Shown: positions 1-8,746 of the stretch, in pieces | How the letters are laid out: each line of letters starts with the position of its first letter | How positions within the stretch are numbered: the stretch's first letter is position 1 | Assembly (NCBI GenBank): GCA_965229445.1 | Contig: OZ245876.1 | Location: 62,001 to 126,000 of the forward strand | Direction of reading: 5' to 3' | DNA length: 64,000 bases | Origin: Owenweeksia sp965229445 | GTDB taxonomy: Bacteria; Bacteroidota; Bacteroidia; Flavobacteriales; Schleiferiaceae | The notes under the pieces: generated by a model | Databases searched by the model: none | Told to the model about the DNA's origin: nothing | The model's input: only the letters and a program-made list of their open reading frames with translations | Translations under genes and position numbers: made by a program

Positions 1-1062
1 CGCGGCCAACTCGGAGCATTTATTAACGATTTCTGTGTTTCTCTTACCGATGGACCGATTCAGGAAGAGCTTCAGCTCAATGACAACTTCTTTTATGCCA
101 TGCTGCGGCTCCTTAACCTCGACGAAAAAGCCCTGGATATACGCGACCACCTATGCAAGATTATGGCCGATAGCATATTGCCATATTACATCTTAAAGGA
201 TTATACCTCAAACATTACCGGTGACTATATGGCGCATGACGAAAGTTATAACACCCCAAACTTTCTCATCAACACCCTGAATAACCATCAACCCGGTATG
301 CCTATGATCGCATTCTACGGGGTTGAAGATGAACCGGTTTTTTGGCGTCAACTGGGGTCAATAACTAAAAAGGTTCATTCCTTTCCGGCATTTCAGGCAG
401 ACCCTGATCAAGACTTTGTGGAGAGTTATGCCGACCTTCTGGCAAGCTATAGAGCTAAAGAGCTGATCTATCAAAGACGGGCTGATACTTATCAATCCTA
501 CGGAGCTACCGTATGCCACCCCGCCTATATTATTAACCCATTTACTTTACCTGTTAGTGCAATTCTATGTACTATTTACCAATCAAAGCGCCGCAGAAAT
601 CAGCTGGTATCCGATGCCTATGAGCGCGGATGGAGCTTTCTGAAAAACTCCAATGACCGGTGGAAGGGTATAATCGGTGCGCGCAAAACCAGGATAGTAC
701 AGAAGGGTTATCTTTGTGATTGCGATAATATTACCGCTGGGAGCACAGCAGTGCATCACGTACAAAACGCCTGGGAATGCCCAGTTGGTATAAGCTATTC
801 GGCTCAGGGGAAGATGCTTTGCCAGGTTTATCCGAATATGCAAATCGTGATTGATGAATTTGAGAATGACGGCGTGGTGCTGGCCTCCAGTGCCAAACAG
901 CTTCCTGGTGCTCTGGTAAGTTCAGGATTATCAGATCAGGATTACCGCATGGATCACACCAACCATCAGCAGATGAGGAATAGTTCTGAAACCGCAAAGA
1001 AGCTAAACCGGTTGTTTGATCTTCCGGATTATGGTTTCTTTTTTATGACTCCTCGATTATGA
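1..1062 (+). CDS. alpha/beta hydrolase-like protein, 5'-truncated by window edge
   Basis: The frame is open from base 1, so the start lies outside the window; an internal ATG at 100 is not a convincing start because the upstream codons read as normal protein (RGQLGAFINDFCVSL). Visible hydrolase marks are a strand followed by an acid, MIAFYGVEDEPVFW (about residue 105 of the visible part), and a late histidine in DHTNHQQMRNSS, which fit the Asp and His of an alpha/beta-hydrolase triad. The first visible residues, Arg-Gly, could be the end of a G-x-S-R-G nucleophile elbow whose Ser codon lies just before base 1 (inference). The middle carries a Cys-containing insert (GYLCDCDN) of unknown role. 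The stop overlaps the next start as ATGA, so the two are probably co-transcribed. Substrate unknown. Confidence 0.6.
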   Translation, partial: RGQLGAFINDFCVSLTDGPIQEELQLNDNFFYAMLRLLNLDEKALDIRDHLCKIMADSILPYYILKDYTSNITGDYMAHDESYNTPNFLINTLNNHQPGMPMIAFYGVEDEPVFWRQLGSITKKVHSFPAFQADPDQDFVESYADLLASYRAKELIYQRRADTYQSYGATVCHPAYIINPFTLPVSAILCTIYQSKRRRNQLVSDAYERGWSFLKNSNDRWKGIIGARKTRIVQKGYLCDCDNITAGSTAVHHVQNAWECPVGISYSAQGKMLCQVYPNMQIVIDEFENDGVVLASSAKQLPGALVSSGLSDQDYRMDHTNHQQMRNSSETAKKLNRLFDLPDYGFFFMTPRL

Positions 1063-2306
1063 AATATTGTACTATCCTCTTTCTGGCCGCCTTAATACTC
1101 TCAGCATGCAGTAAGAAGAAATCAGTTGACATCCCTGAACCAGGCCCCGGACAACACCAAAAAGCACTCGAGATCGTGTGGAAAGTTCAAACGGACACCT
1201 CGATTTTTGGTTCAGAAGGCCGACAGCCGCTCTTGTGGAATGACAAGCTGCTTTGGAGCAACGCTCCCTATGGAAATGGCTTTGAAATACTCTTATCTGA
1301 CGCCCTGGATGGAACAGAGTACTGGCGCTGGGATGATTTCTTTCAGTATCCCACCTTGCCCTATTTCAACTTTCATTTCATCTCTGGTGACAAATATTGC
1401 TTTAACAATATTCAAGAAACACACATCATTGACCTCCACACTGGAAATACTTTCTGGCAAGACTTAAATCGAAATGCGGGGGCCTATATATCGCCTGTAG
1501 GCGAAGATCTTTATGGCAAACTACAGGATACAGACTTTATGCCAAGCACCTGTACTTTGAGGAGAGCTAACATAAATGACCCTGGTTGGAAAAACATGCT
1601 TACACTAAGAGCCGCTGATCATGCGGGATACTCTCCGGCCATCTTTGGCCCGAGCTTGTGGCAAAGTTCTATCGGTGATAGTATTCTGGTCTTTCAGAAT
1701 CGCAGTTGGAATTTCAACACCTCCGATGGAAGAGTTGATCTTTATGCGTATAACCTAAATCGCGACACGCTTCACTTTCGCATCTTAGATATTGAGCCCT
1801 CGGGTAATTCTAATGTGTTGGCCCCGCTCATTCATGGGTCTAGAGTGTTTTTACTAGGGTTAAAAAACATACACTGTGTTGACATGAAAACTGGCAACAT
1901 ACTTTGGCAGAAGGGGTTTCCCGGAGCTGGAAATCATCTTTTATTGTCTAACCTGGTGGTGTCGGAGGATAAGCTAATTGTTAAAGCGGATAATGAAAGA
2001 ATTTATGCTTTTAATATCAGTAACGGCAATATGATCTGGGCCACGGATGATGCCGGAGGATCCCCTTCTCACATGGTAAGGAGCGGGGGCGCAGTGTATT
2101 ATACTTCTGATTCCAATGGAAAGTTATACGGAGTTGATATTTCAAATGGGCATATTTTCCTTTCAGAGGAGTCTCCACATAAAGGTTTGATCGATTTCCC
2201 TCAGGCCTCATTTCACGGTGGAGTTGCGGTGAGTTCAACAGAGAGATTAATTTATGTGCATGATCATTATTACATGATGGCTATAAAGATTCCCGGCTCT
2301 CTTTGA
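1059..2306 (+). CDS. Lipoprotein with PQQ-type beta-propeller repeats
   Basis: The N-terminus is a lipoprotein signal with lipobox LSAC (Cys17), so the mature protein should be anchored to a membrane facing the periplasm or surface. The body holds repeated propeller blades of the pyrrolo-quinoline-quinone/WD-like type, seen as recurring units such as DMKTGNILWQKGF (about residue 275) and NISNGNMIWATDD (about 320), each pairing a xTGxxxW turn with a preceding strand. No catalytic residues are recognised; such propellers usually act as binding scaffolds. It overlaps the upstream hydrolase by 4 bases, suggesting translational coupling. Function unknown. Confidence 0.7.
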   Translation: MKYCTILFLAALILSACSKKKSVDIPEPGPGQHQKALEIVWKVQTDTSIFGSEGRQPLLWNDKLLWSNAPYGNGFEILLSDALDGTEYWRWDDFFQYPTLPYFNFHFISGDKYCFNNIQETHIIDLHTGNTFWQDLNRNAGAYISPVGEDLYGKLQDTDFMPSTCTLRRANINDPGWKNMLTLRAADHAGYSPAIFGPSLWQSSIGDSILVFQNRSWNFNTSDGRVDLYAYNLNRDTLHFRILDIEPSGNSNVLAPLIHGSRVFLLGLKNIHCVDMKTGNILWQKGFPGAGNHLLLSNLVVSEDKLIVKADNERIYAFNISNGNMIWATDDAGGSPSHMVRSGGAVYYTSDSNGKLYGVDISNGHIFLSEESPHKGLIDFPQASFHGGVAVSSTERLIYVHDHYYMMAIKIPGSL

Positions 2307-2336
2307 TTAGGCTTTGAATTACGATATTTGCCGGCC

Positions 2337-3203
2337 ATGGCCGCCGAAAAAACATCTGCCTTTAAGCGTTTGGCTGGAAAGCTCAGGAACAAGTACCGTC
2401 TGGTAGTTCTTAACGACGAAACATTTGAAGAGAAGCTGTCTCTAAAGTTAAGCCGGCTAAACGTCTTTTTTGTTGTGGGTTTTCTGATGATCTTTCTCAT
2501 CATAAGTACCACCTTATTAATTTCTCTGACACCCCTTCGAGAATATATTCCAGGTTATTCCAGTACGGCCTTGAGACGAAAGGCTTTTGAGTTGGCCTTG
2601 AAAACAGACTCCCTTCAGAATCAGATAAACTATAATGAACGTTATCTCCTAAACATCCGTCAAATTGTAGAGGGAAACCCTTTGATTGATTTTTCTGATA
2701 CAGCGGTTTCCGACAGTGTGGTTCAAGCCGTGTTGAATCAAAAGATCAGCAAAGAAGATAGTATGTTAAGAGCTTATGTTGAGGAAGAAGAACGATTCAA
2801 TGTTGCTGACATGGGAGAAAATGGCATTGGTTTCAGGTTGTCGTTTTTTGCCCCGGTAAAAGGATTAATCACCAATGGTTTCAATGCTTCAGACGGCCAC
2901 CTTGGGGTAGACATTGTAGCCGATAAGAATGAGGTCATTAAAGCCGTTCAGGATGGTATTGTGATTTTTTCTGGCTGGACTGCTGAAACCGGATATGTTC
3001 TAATCGTACAACACCCTGGTGAATTAATTAGTGCATATAAACACAATTCCTCTCTGATAAAAGAAGGAGGTCAATCAGTAAAAGCAGGCGAGCCGATAGC
3101 GATTATTGGAAATTCTGGAGAACTCACCAGTGGGCCACATCTGCACTTTGAACTTTGGTATCAGGGCAACCCCGTGAATCCGGAAGACTATATTTCCTTC
3201 TAG
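2337..3203 (+). CDS. M23 family metallopeptidase, membrane-anchored
   Basis: Predicted to be a zinc endopeptidase acting on peptidoglycan cross-links. After a short cytoplasmic segment there is one membrane helix (FFVVGFLMIFLIISTTLLI, about residues 46-65), a short coiled region, and a C-terminal LytM/peptidase M23 domain. The zinc ligands are visible: HLGVD (H-x3-D) near residue 190 and the HLHFE motif near residue 270. I chose ATG 2337; an in-frame TTG at 2328 would add only three residues. This membrane-anchored architecture is common in Bacteroidota. It converges on rnhA with a one-base gap. The exact bond cleaved cannot be told from sequence. Confidence 0.85.
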   Translation: MAAEKTSAFKRLAGKLRNKYRLVVLNDETFEEKLSLKLSRLNVFFVVGFLMIFLIISTTLLISLTPLREYIPGYSSTALRRKAFELALKTDSLQNQINYNERYLLNIRQIVEGNPLIDFSDTAVSDSVVQAVLNQKISKEDSMLRAYVEEEERFNVADMGENGIGFRLSFFAPVKGLITNGFNASDGHLGVDIVADKNEVIKAVQDGIVIFSGWTAETGYVLIVQHPGELISAYKHNSSLIKEGGQSVKAGEPIAIIGNSGELTSGPHLHFELWYQGNPVNPEDYISF

Positions 3204-3204
3204 A

Positions 3205-3669
3205 CTAGCCTTCGCTGGTACCGTCTTCAAAAGCCTCATCTACCTGGAGACCTTTAGCATGATAGGCTTCCACGGCCAGTGTGTCGCAACGTTCATTTTG
3301 GGGGTGATTATTATGGCCTTTAATCCAATGAAGTTTTGGCTGATACTTTCTATATAAAAGGAGAAAGTCTGCCCATAGGTCTATATTCTTCTTGCCCTTA
3401 AAACCTTTCTTCTCCCAATTAAAAAGCCAGCCTTTATTTACAGCATCCACTACATATTTGCTGTCCGAGAAAATGTGAACATCTAGGTCAGCTCTTTTTA
3501 GGGCTTTCATAGCTTCAATGGTGGCCAAAAGCTCCATGCGGTTATTCGTGGTTCTCCTAAAGCCTCCACTAAGTTCTTTGTATTTTCCTGCCGCTTGCAA
3601 GACTATCCCGTAGCCACCCGGACCCGGGTTGCCGCTGGCTGCACCATCGGTAAAAATATCTACTCTCAA
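3205..3669 (-). CDS. rnhA: Ribonuclease HI
   Basis: Degrades the RNA strand of RNA-DNA hybrids in the cytoplasm (R-loops, primers). At 154 residues it matches the usual single-domain length. All four catalytic carboxylates are visible: Asp in IFTDGAASGNPGPGGYG (about residue 8), Glu in NRMELLATIEA (about 46), Asp in FSDSKYVVDAV (about 68) and Asp in NERCDTLA (about 130). The start codon overlaps the stop of purN (ATGA, 3666-3669), so the two form a minus-strand operon. Nothing unusual. Confidence 0.95.
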   Translation of the reverse strand: MRVDIFTDGAASGNPGPGGYGIVLQAAGKYKELSGGFRRTTNNRMELLATIEAMKALKRADLDVHIFSDSKYVVDAVNKGWLFNWEKKGFKGKKNIDLWADFLLLYRKYQPKLHWIKGHNNHPQNERCDTLAVEAYHAKGLQVDEAFEDGTSEG

Positions 3670-4235
3670 TCCAAGTCTTTGATCAGATACTCAATCACTT
3701 CGGGGTAATGTTTATGTTCCAGCTGCTGAACCTTGTATTGAACATCCTCCGCAGTATCTTCATAATCTACTTCTACAGTCTCCTGAAAAATGATGTCCCC
3801 TTCGTCGTAATTTGCGTTAACGTAATGTATCGTGATGCCTGATTCTTCCTCCTCATTTTCCACGACGGCCTCATGCACCGCCATGCCATACATCCCTTCA
3901 CCACCGTAATCAGGTAAAAGTGCGGGGTGAATATTTATTATTCGATCCTTGTATTTTTCCACTATTTCTGCGGGAATCTTTAACAGAAAACCCGCTAAAA
4001 CAACAAAATCTACCTTGATTTCTTGGAGTTTATTGAGGACAAAACCTTCATTTAACTCATCATTTGTGAAGAGAATACTTCTGATTCCAAGCTTGTGCGC
4101 GCGGTCTAATACACCCGCTGACTTGCGATTACAAAAAAATACAGCGACTCTGGCGAGGTCGCTGTCCTCAAAATATCTAACAATATTCTCAGCATTTGTG
4201 CCGCTTCCCGAAGCGAACACAGCAATGTTTTTCAT
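3666..4235 (-). CDS. purN: Phosphoribosylglycinamide formyltransferase
   Basis: Transfers a formyl group from 10-formyl-tetrahydrofolate to GAR, the third step of purine synthesis. The N-terminus VFASGSGTNAENIV is the phosphate-binding loop. The catalytic region is present: IINIHPALLPDYGG contains the Asn and His of the family (N-x-HPALLP), and DEGDIIFQE supplies the late Asp of the DxGxII motif. Length (189 aa) is normal for the short bacterial enzyme. It is the first gene of the pair purN-rnhA and diverges from acpP across a roughly 130-base gap. Confidence 0.94.
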   Translation of the reverse strand: MKNIAVFASGSGTNAENIVRYFEDSDLARVAVFFCNRKSAGVLDRAHKLGIRSILFTNDELNEGFVLNKLQEIKVDFVVLAGFLLKIPAEIVEKYKDRIINIHPALLPDYGGEGMYGMAVHEAVVENEEEESGITIHYVNANYDEGDIIFQETVEVDYEDTAEDVQYKVQQLEHKHYPEVIEYLIKDLD

Positions 4236-4306
4236 AGAAACTAAAAACTCTTGGATGAAAGAACCGTCTTAAGCCTTTATAGCCCGTGGCAAAGGTAAGT
4301 TTATTG

Positions 4307-4335
4307 TTTGTTTTTTGATAAATTTACTTTCTTTG
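4307..4335 (+). promoter_or_regulatory. Possible Bacteroidota-type promoter of acpP
   Basis: A TTTG (4307-4310) is followed after 17 bases by TTTCTTTG (4328-4335), which resembles the TTTG/TAnnTTTG layout used by Bacteroidota sigma factors but lacks the TA of the -7 box. It lies 30 bases before the acpP start in the divergent purN/acpP gap. Match is partial, so confidence is modest. Confidence 0.35.
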
Positions 4336-4364
4336 CAGCCTTAAAATAACAAAAGAAACCGACT

Positions 4365-4601
4365 ATGTCTGAAATCGCTTCCAAAGTAAAAGCAATCATC
4401 GTTGACAAATTGGGCGTTGATGAGAATGAGGTTACCAATGATGCTAGCTTCACCAATGATTTAGGAGCTGACTCACTTGATACAGTAGAATTAATCATGG
4501 AATTCGAGAAAGAATTTGATATTCAGATTCCCGATGACCAAGCCGAAAATATAGCAACAGTTGGTCAGGCTGTTTCGTATATCGAAGAAGCCAAAAAATA
4601 A
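4365..4601 (+). CDS. acpP: Acyl carrier protein
   Basis: Small acidic four-helix protein (78 aa) that carries growing acyl chains during fatty-acid synthesis. The phosphopantetheine attachment site is the Ser in GADSLDTVEL (about residue 37). Length and composition are typical. It is followed after 18 bases by fabF, the usual order in Bacteroidota and many other bacteria, and heads a likely operon running through rnc and pyk. Confidence 0.97.
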   Translation: MSEIASKVKAIIVDKLGVDENEVTNDASFTNDLGADSLDTVELIMEFEKEFDIQIPDDQAENIATVGQAVSYIEEAKK

Positions 4602-4619
4602 TTTACGCTTAAAAAGCAC

Positions 4620-5873
4620 ATGGAGTTAAAAAGAGTAGTAGTAACCGGCTTAGGCGCTATTTCTCCGGTCGGCAATACGCTTGCCGAGACCTGGGAAGGT
4701 CTAAAGGGAGGGGTAAGCGGTGCTGCGCCAATTACTCTTTTTAATGCTGAAAAATTCAAAACCCTATTCGCCTGCGAGGTGAAGGGTTTTGACCCTACAG
4801 CACACTTTGACCGCAAAGAAGCACGCAAGATGGACCGTTTCACACAGCTTGCTCTGGTAGCAGCTGATGAAGCGGTAAAGGACAGTGGAATATTGGAAAC
4901 CAATTTTAACCCCGATAGAATTGGCGTGATTTGGGGTTCGGGAATTGGAGGTTTTCAAACGTTTTTGCAGGAAACTGTCAATTTCGCTAACGGTGATGGT
5001 ACTCCCCGTTTTAATCCTTTCTTTATTCCGAAGCTAATTCCTGATATCGCTCCCGGCCATATCAGCATGAAGTATAATTTTCGCGGGCCTAATTTTACCA
5101 CTGTTTCTGCCTGTGCTTCATCCACCAACGCAATTATTGATGCCTTCAACTATATCCGTCTTGGTAAGATGGATGTTTGTGTGACAGGTGGTAGTGAAGC
5201 GGGAGTTAACGAAGCGGGTATTGGTGGATTCAACGCCATGCACGCCCTGAGCACTCGGAATGATAGTCCTGAAACTGCCAGTAGGCCTTTTGACAAGGAC
5301 CGTGATGGGTTTGTATTAGGAGAAGGTGCGGCCGGCTTGATTTTGGAGGAATATGAGCACGCAGTAAATCGCGGTGCAAACATCATTGTAGAGGTTGTTG
5401 GCGGTGGCATGTCTGCTGACGCCCATCATATTACCGCCCCACATCCGGAGGGCTTAGGTGCCAAGGCTGTAATGGAAAATGCTCTCGCTGATGCCGGATT
5501 AAGCAGTAGCGATGTTGATTATATCAATGTTCATGGCACTTCTACACCGCTCGGCGATATCGCTGAATTAAAGGCGATCAAACATGTTTTTGGTGATCAG
5601 GCCTATAAGCTCAATGTGAGTTCTACCAAATCAATGACGGGGCACCTGTTAGGTGCGGCCGGTGCTCTTGAGAGTATTGCCGCTATCATGGCCGTAAAAA
5701 ATGATGTGGTTCCACCAACCATAAACCATTTTACTGATGATCCTGAGATTGACTCTAAGTTAAACCTAACTTTTGGTAAAGCTCAGGAAAGAACGGTCAA
5801 TGTGGCTATCAGTAATACCTTTGGTTTTGGTGGACACAATGCTTCTATTGTAGTTCGCAAGTTCCATTCTTAA
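4620..5873 (+). CDS. fabF: Beta-ketoacyl-ACP synthase II
   Basis: Condenses malonyl-ACP with acyl-ACP in fatty-acid elongation. The Cys-His-His triad is visible: Cys in SACASSTNAI (about 165), His in NVHGTSTPLGD (about 305) and His in TKSMTGHLLGAAGA (about 340). The C-terminal SNTFGFGGHNAS motif is also typical. The 417-residue length is normal. Its stop codon overlaps the start of rnc (TAATG at 5871-5875), so translation of the two is probably coupled. Confidence 0.97.
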   Translation: MELKRVVVTGLGAISPVGNTLAETWEGLKGGVSGAAPITLFNAEKFKTLFACEVKGFDPTAHFDRKEARKMDRFTQLALVAADEAVKDSGILETNFNPDRIGVIWGSGIGGFQTFLQETVNFANGDGTPRFNPFFIPKLIPDIAPGHISMKYNFRGPNFTTVSACASSTNAIIDAFNYIRLGKMDVCVTGGSEAGVNEAGIGGFNAMHALSTRNDSPETASRPFDKDRDGFVLGEGAAGLILEEYEHAVNRGANIIVEVVGGGMSADAHHITAPHPEGLGAKAVMENALADAGLSSSDVDYINVHGTSTPLGDIAELKAIKHVFGDQAYKLNVSSTKSMTGHLLGAAGALESIAAIMAVKNDVVPPTINHFTDDPEIDSKLNLTFGKAQERTVNVAISNTFGFGGHNASIVVRKFHS

Positions 5874-6631
5874 TGCCTTTGTGGTTTAGACGGCTATTAT
5901 CCTCACCTAAAAACAAAGGGGGTCTATTTTCAGATATTGAAAGCATTGTAGGCTATACTCCAAAAAGAGAATCCTACTACTTATTGGCATTTCGACACAG
6001 CTCGGCGTCACGCAAAAACGGTGGTCAGAGAATTAATAACCAGCGTTTAGAGTTTTTGGGAGATGCGATTTTAGGTGCGGTGGTCGCTGATTTTCTTTAT
6101 GAGAGGTACCCGAATTCGCCTGAAGGCTTTCTCACGAATATGCGCAGCAAAATTGTGAGCAGAAAACACCTCAATCACATTGCTATTAAACTCAACCTGC
6201 AGCGTCTGGTAGTTAAGAAAACAGCCAAGGGGGTTCAGGCAAAGAGCATTCATGGAGATGCGCTAGAGGCACTTATCGGTGCGGTTTACCTGGATTTGGG
6301 ATACAATCGATGTCGCAGTTTTATCCTGGACAAGATTATTGACTCACAGGTAGACCTCTCTGGCCTGGAAGGGAGAATTGCCAGCCACAAGGGGGCTATA
6401 CTGGAGTGGGGGCAAAAGAATAAACGTCAAATTCGTTTTGACTTATCCGGTTCATTTGGTGAGAGTCATGCCCGTCAGTATGAAATAAGCCTGTATGTGG
6501 ACGACGAATTGGTTAGCACTGGCAAAGGCAGTAGCAAGAAAAAAGCTGAAGAAGACGCATCCAGGGTTGCCTATAAAAAGATCCACAACAAAAGCATAAA
6601 CGATGCGCCACAAACTAAGTCTAAGTCTTGA
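5873..6631 (+). CDS. rnc: Ribonuclease III
   Basis: Cleaves double-stranded RNA in rRNA and mRNA processing. The N-terminal endonuclease domain carries the signature NQRLEFLGDAILGAVVADF (about residues 58-76) with catalytic Glu and Asp, and the second acid cluster HGDALEALIGAVYLDLG (about 126-142). A C-terminal double-stranded RNA-binding domain follows, ending with GKGSSKKKAEEDASRVAY. At 252 aa it is full length. It overlaps fabF by one base and the next gene by 29 bases. Confidence 0.95.
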   Translation: MPLWFRRLLSSPKNKGGLFSDIESIVGYTPKRESYYLLAFRHSSASRKNGGQRINNQRLEFLGDAILGAVVADFLYERYPNSPEGFLTNMRSKIVSRKHLNHIAIKLNLQRLVVKKTAKGVQAKSIHGDALEALIGAVYLDLGYNRCRSFILDKIIDSQVDLSGLEGRIASHKGAILEWGQKNKRQIRFDLSGSFGESHARQYEISLYVDDELVSTGKGSSKKKAEEDASRVAYKKIHNKSINDAPQTKSKS

Positions 6632-7073
6632 AGATGGTGAGGAGCTCATCGCGAGTGTATATGGCATAGTGAGTGATCTCCCTGATTACCGTTTAGCTTT
6701 TATGATTAATCAGGAGCTTGGCCTTCGACTAACCCGATGCCAGGAAGATCGCAAACTTTACCACAAAGCAGGAACCATAAATTACAGTGAGTATTCCTAC
6801 TATGAAGAGATGCGCGTATTAAAATGGCACTTAACAACCAACTCACGAGGCTTGCTCAAGCATAATTCGTCCGAAGTGCCTGAACTATCGGCGATCCCAT
6901 TAGTTAGCTCTATGCGCAACGTCAATTACTTTTTGTGGTATAATGACGATAAGAATTATGAGCTCCATGAACTGATTATGGAAAGATTGAAGCCCAATCC
7001 CTATATCCGGGTTATTCAGGAGGTGGATATTGCGCAAACAAAGAATATTGATAACCTTATTGCAGAGTATTAA
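6603..7073 (+). CDS. IPExxxVDY family protein
   Basis: A 156-residue protein of a Bacteroidota-restricted family of unknown function named after a conserved motif; here the motif is degenerate (AIPLVSSMRNVNYFLWY, about residues 98-114). No signal peptide or membrane segment is visible, so it is probably cytoplasmic. Its start lies inside the end of rnc (29-base overlap) and its stop is 2 bases before pyk, a tight arrangement that implies co-expression with RNase III and pyruvate kinase. The role is not known. Confidence 0.8.
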   Translation: MRHKLSLSLEDGEELIASVYGIVSDLPDYRLAFMINQELGLRLTRCQEDRKLYHKAGTINYSEYSYYEEMRVLKWHLTTNSRGLLKHNSSEVPELSAIPLVSSMRNVNYFLWYNDDKNYELHELIMERLKPNPYIRVIQEVDIAQTKNIDNLIAEY

Positions 7074-7075
7074 AC

Positions 7076-8500
7076 ATGTCTGTTACGAATACCAAAATAG
7101 TTGCCACCCTGGGGCCTGCGTCCGATAACAAGGACACCATGCTTGCCATGATAAAGGAAGGCGTAAATGTATTTAGAATCAACTTTTCTCACAGCAGCCA
7201 TAAGGATGCGGTTAGAATGATTAATACCGTTAGGGAATTAAACCTTGAGCACGACCTTAATATAGCCGTATTGGCAGATTTACAAGGGCCAAAATTGAGA
7301 ATTGGAGAGGTTGAAGAAGGAAGTGTGATTGAGCCGGGAGACCGCATTTTCTTTACAAATCACGAAGAGCTTGGTTCGTCTAAGAAAGTTTACATGACCT
7401 ATCCGCACTTTGCCACAGATGTCAAGGTCGGTGAGAGAATTCTCCTGGACGATGGCAAGCTGGTATTAAAGGTTATTCGCACCAATGGTATCGACGAAGT
7501 GGAGACGGAAGTCTTGCAGGGGGGACCACTAAATTCAAAGAAAGGGGTTAATCTACCCAATACGCGTATTTCTCTACCCTGCTTAACAGATAAGGATTTG
7601 GCGGACCTAAAAGTAGCGATGGAACACCAGGTAGAATGGGTGGGACTTTCATTTGTGCGCTCTGCAGAGGATGTAATCCAATTAAAGAACATTATCAAAG
7701 AAAACAAGGCCGTTTGCAAGGTCATTTCCAAAATTGAAAAACCCGAAGCGGTAGTGGAAATAGACCGAATTATTGAAGAAACGGATGCTATTATGGTGGC
7801 CCGAGGGGATCTAGGGGTCGAAGTGCCATTACAAGGGGTACCGCTTATACAAAAAATGATTGTGAATAAGTGCCACAAATTCGCTAAACCGGTGGTTATA
7901 GCCACCCAGATGATGGAGACGATGATCGACAGCTACACCCCTACCAGAGCGGAGGTGAATGACGTGGCCAATAGTGTTTTGGACGGAGCAGATGCCGTAA
8001 TGCTTAGTGGCGAAACATCTATCGGCAAGCATCCTACCAGGGTAATTGAAGTGATGACGAGAATCATTTCCCATATTGAAGAAAGCGGCCAAACAGCTCC
8101 CGCGGAGGACAATCCACCTGTATATCGGAATGAGCGTTTCATTACAGACTCTATCTGCTACCATGCCAGTAAGGTAGCTGACCAAACCGGAGCATCAGCT
8201 ATCCTTACCATGAGCTTTAGCGGCTATACAGGATTCAAGATTTCCTCCCATCGTCCAAATACCAACATTATCGTATTTACCGCCAACCGTTCGATTCTCA
8301 ATATGGTAAGCCTGATCTGGGGAGTAAGAGGGTATTTTTACGACAATATGGAAAGTACGGACAAGACCTTTAAAGAAATCAAAAGGATGGTTAAAGAAAA
8401 AGGTATTGTAAGTGAAGGAGATCTGGTGGTAAAAATTGCCAGTATGCCCATTGAAGAGAGCGGTATGACCAATATGCTTAAGCTATCACAAATAGACTAA
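7076..8500 (+). CDS. pyk: Pyruvate kinase
   Basis: Converts phosphoenolpyruvate and ADP to pyruvate and ATP in glycolysis. N-terminal TKIVATLGPAS and FRINFSHSS (substrate Arg) open the TIM barrel. The active-site motif SKIEKPEAVVEIDRI and the MVARGDLGVEVP loop binding the divalent metal lie near residues 222-250, and the segment DGADAVMLSGETS follows. The C-terminal allosteric domain is present, giving 474 aa, a normal length. It closes the acpP-fabF-rnc-pyk run. Confidence 0.96.
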   Translation: MSVTNTKIVATLGPASDNKDTMLAMIKEGVNVFRINFSHSSHKDAVRMINTVRELNLEHDLNIAVLADLQGPKLRIGEVEEGSVIEPGDRIFFTNHEELGSSKKVYMTYPHFATDVKVGERILLDDGKLVLKVIRTNGIDEVETEVLQGGPLNSKKGVNLPNTRISLPCLTDKDLADLKVAMEHQVEWVGLSFVRSAEDVIQLKNIIKENKAVCKVISKIEKPEAVVEIDRIIEETDAIMVARGDLGVEVPLQGVPLIQKMIVNKCHKFAKPVVIATQMMETMIDSYTPTRAEVNDVANSVLDGADAVMLSGETSIGKHPTRVIEVMTRIISHIEESGQTAPAEDNPPVYRNERFITDSICYHASKVADQTGASAILTMSFSGYTGFKISSHRPNTNIIVFTANRSILNMVSLIWGVRGYFYDNMESTDKTFKEIKRMVKEKGIVSEGDLVVKIASMPIEESGMTNMLKLSQID

Positions 8501-8509
8501 AAAGATATT

Positions 8510-8746
8510 ATGAGTTGGATTGAAAAAGATGACCGGCTTCAAAAAGACTTTCAATTTGCCAATTTTATTGAGGCCTTTTCCTTCTTGGCCAAAGTGGCTA
8601 TAATTTCTGAAAAACAGGGGCATCATCCCGAAATTTGGAATGTTTACAACCAGGTAATACTAAGCCTCAGCACCCATGATGCAGGAGATGTGGTAACGGA
8701 CAAAGACAGAAAATTGGCTCGTGCAATAGATGCTTTAGAAAGCTGA
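8510..8746 (+). CDS. 4a-hydroxytetrahydrobiopterin dehydratase (PCD family)
   Basis: A 78-residue protein that recycles the carbinolamine form of tetrahydrobiopterin, or acts as a DCoH-like fold. The signature is clear: FIEAFSFLAKVAIISEKQ, then GHHPEIWNVYNQVILSL with the paired histidines and the STHDAGDVVTDKD segment. It sits 9 bases after pyk and ends inside the 3' end of convergent pheS (12-base overlap). No aromatic amino-acid hydroxylase is visible in the window, so the partner is unknown. Confidence 0.88.
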   Translation: MSWIEKDDRLQKDFQFANFIEAFSFLAKVAIISEKQGHHPEIWNVYNQVILSLSTHDAGDVVTDKDRKLARAIDALES

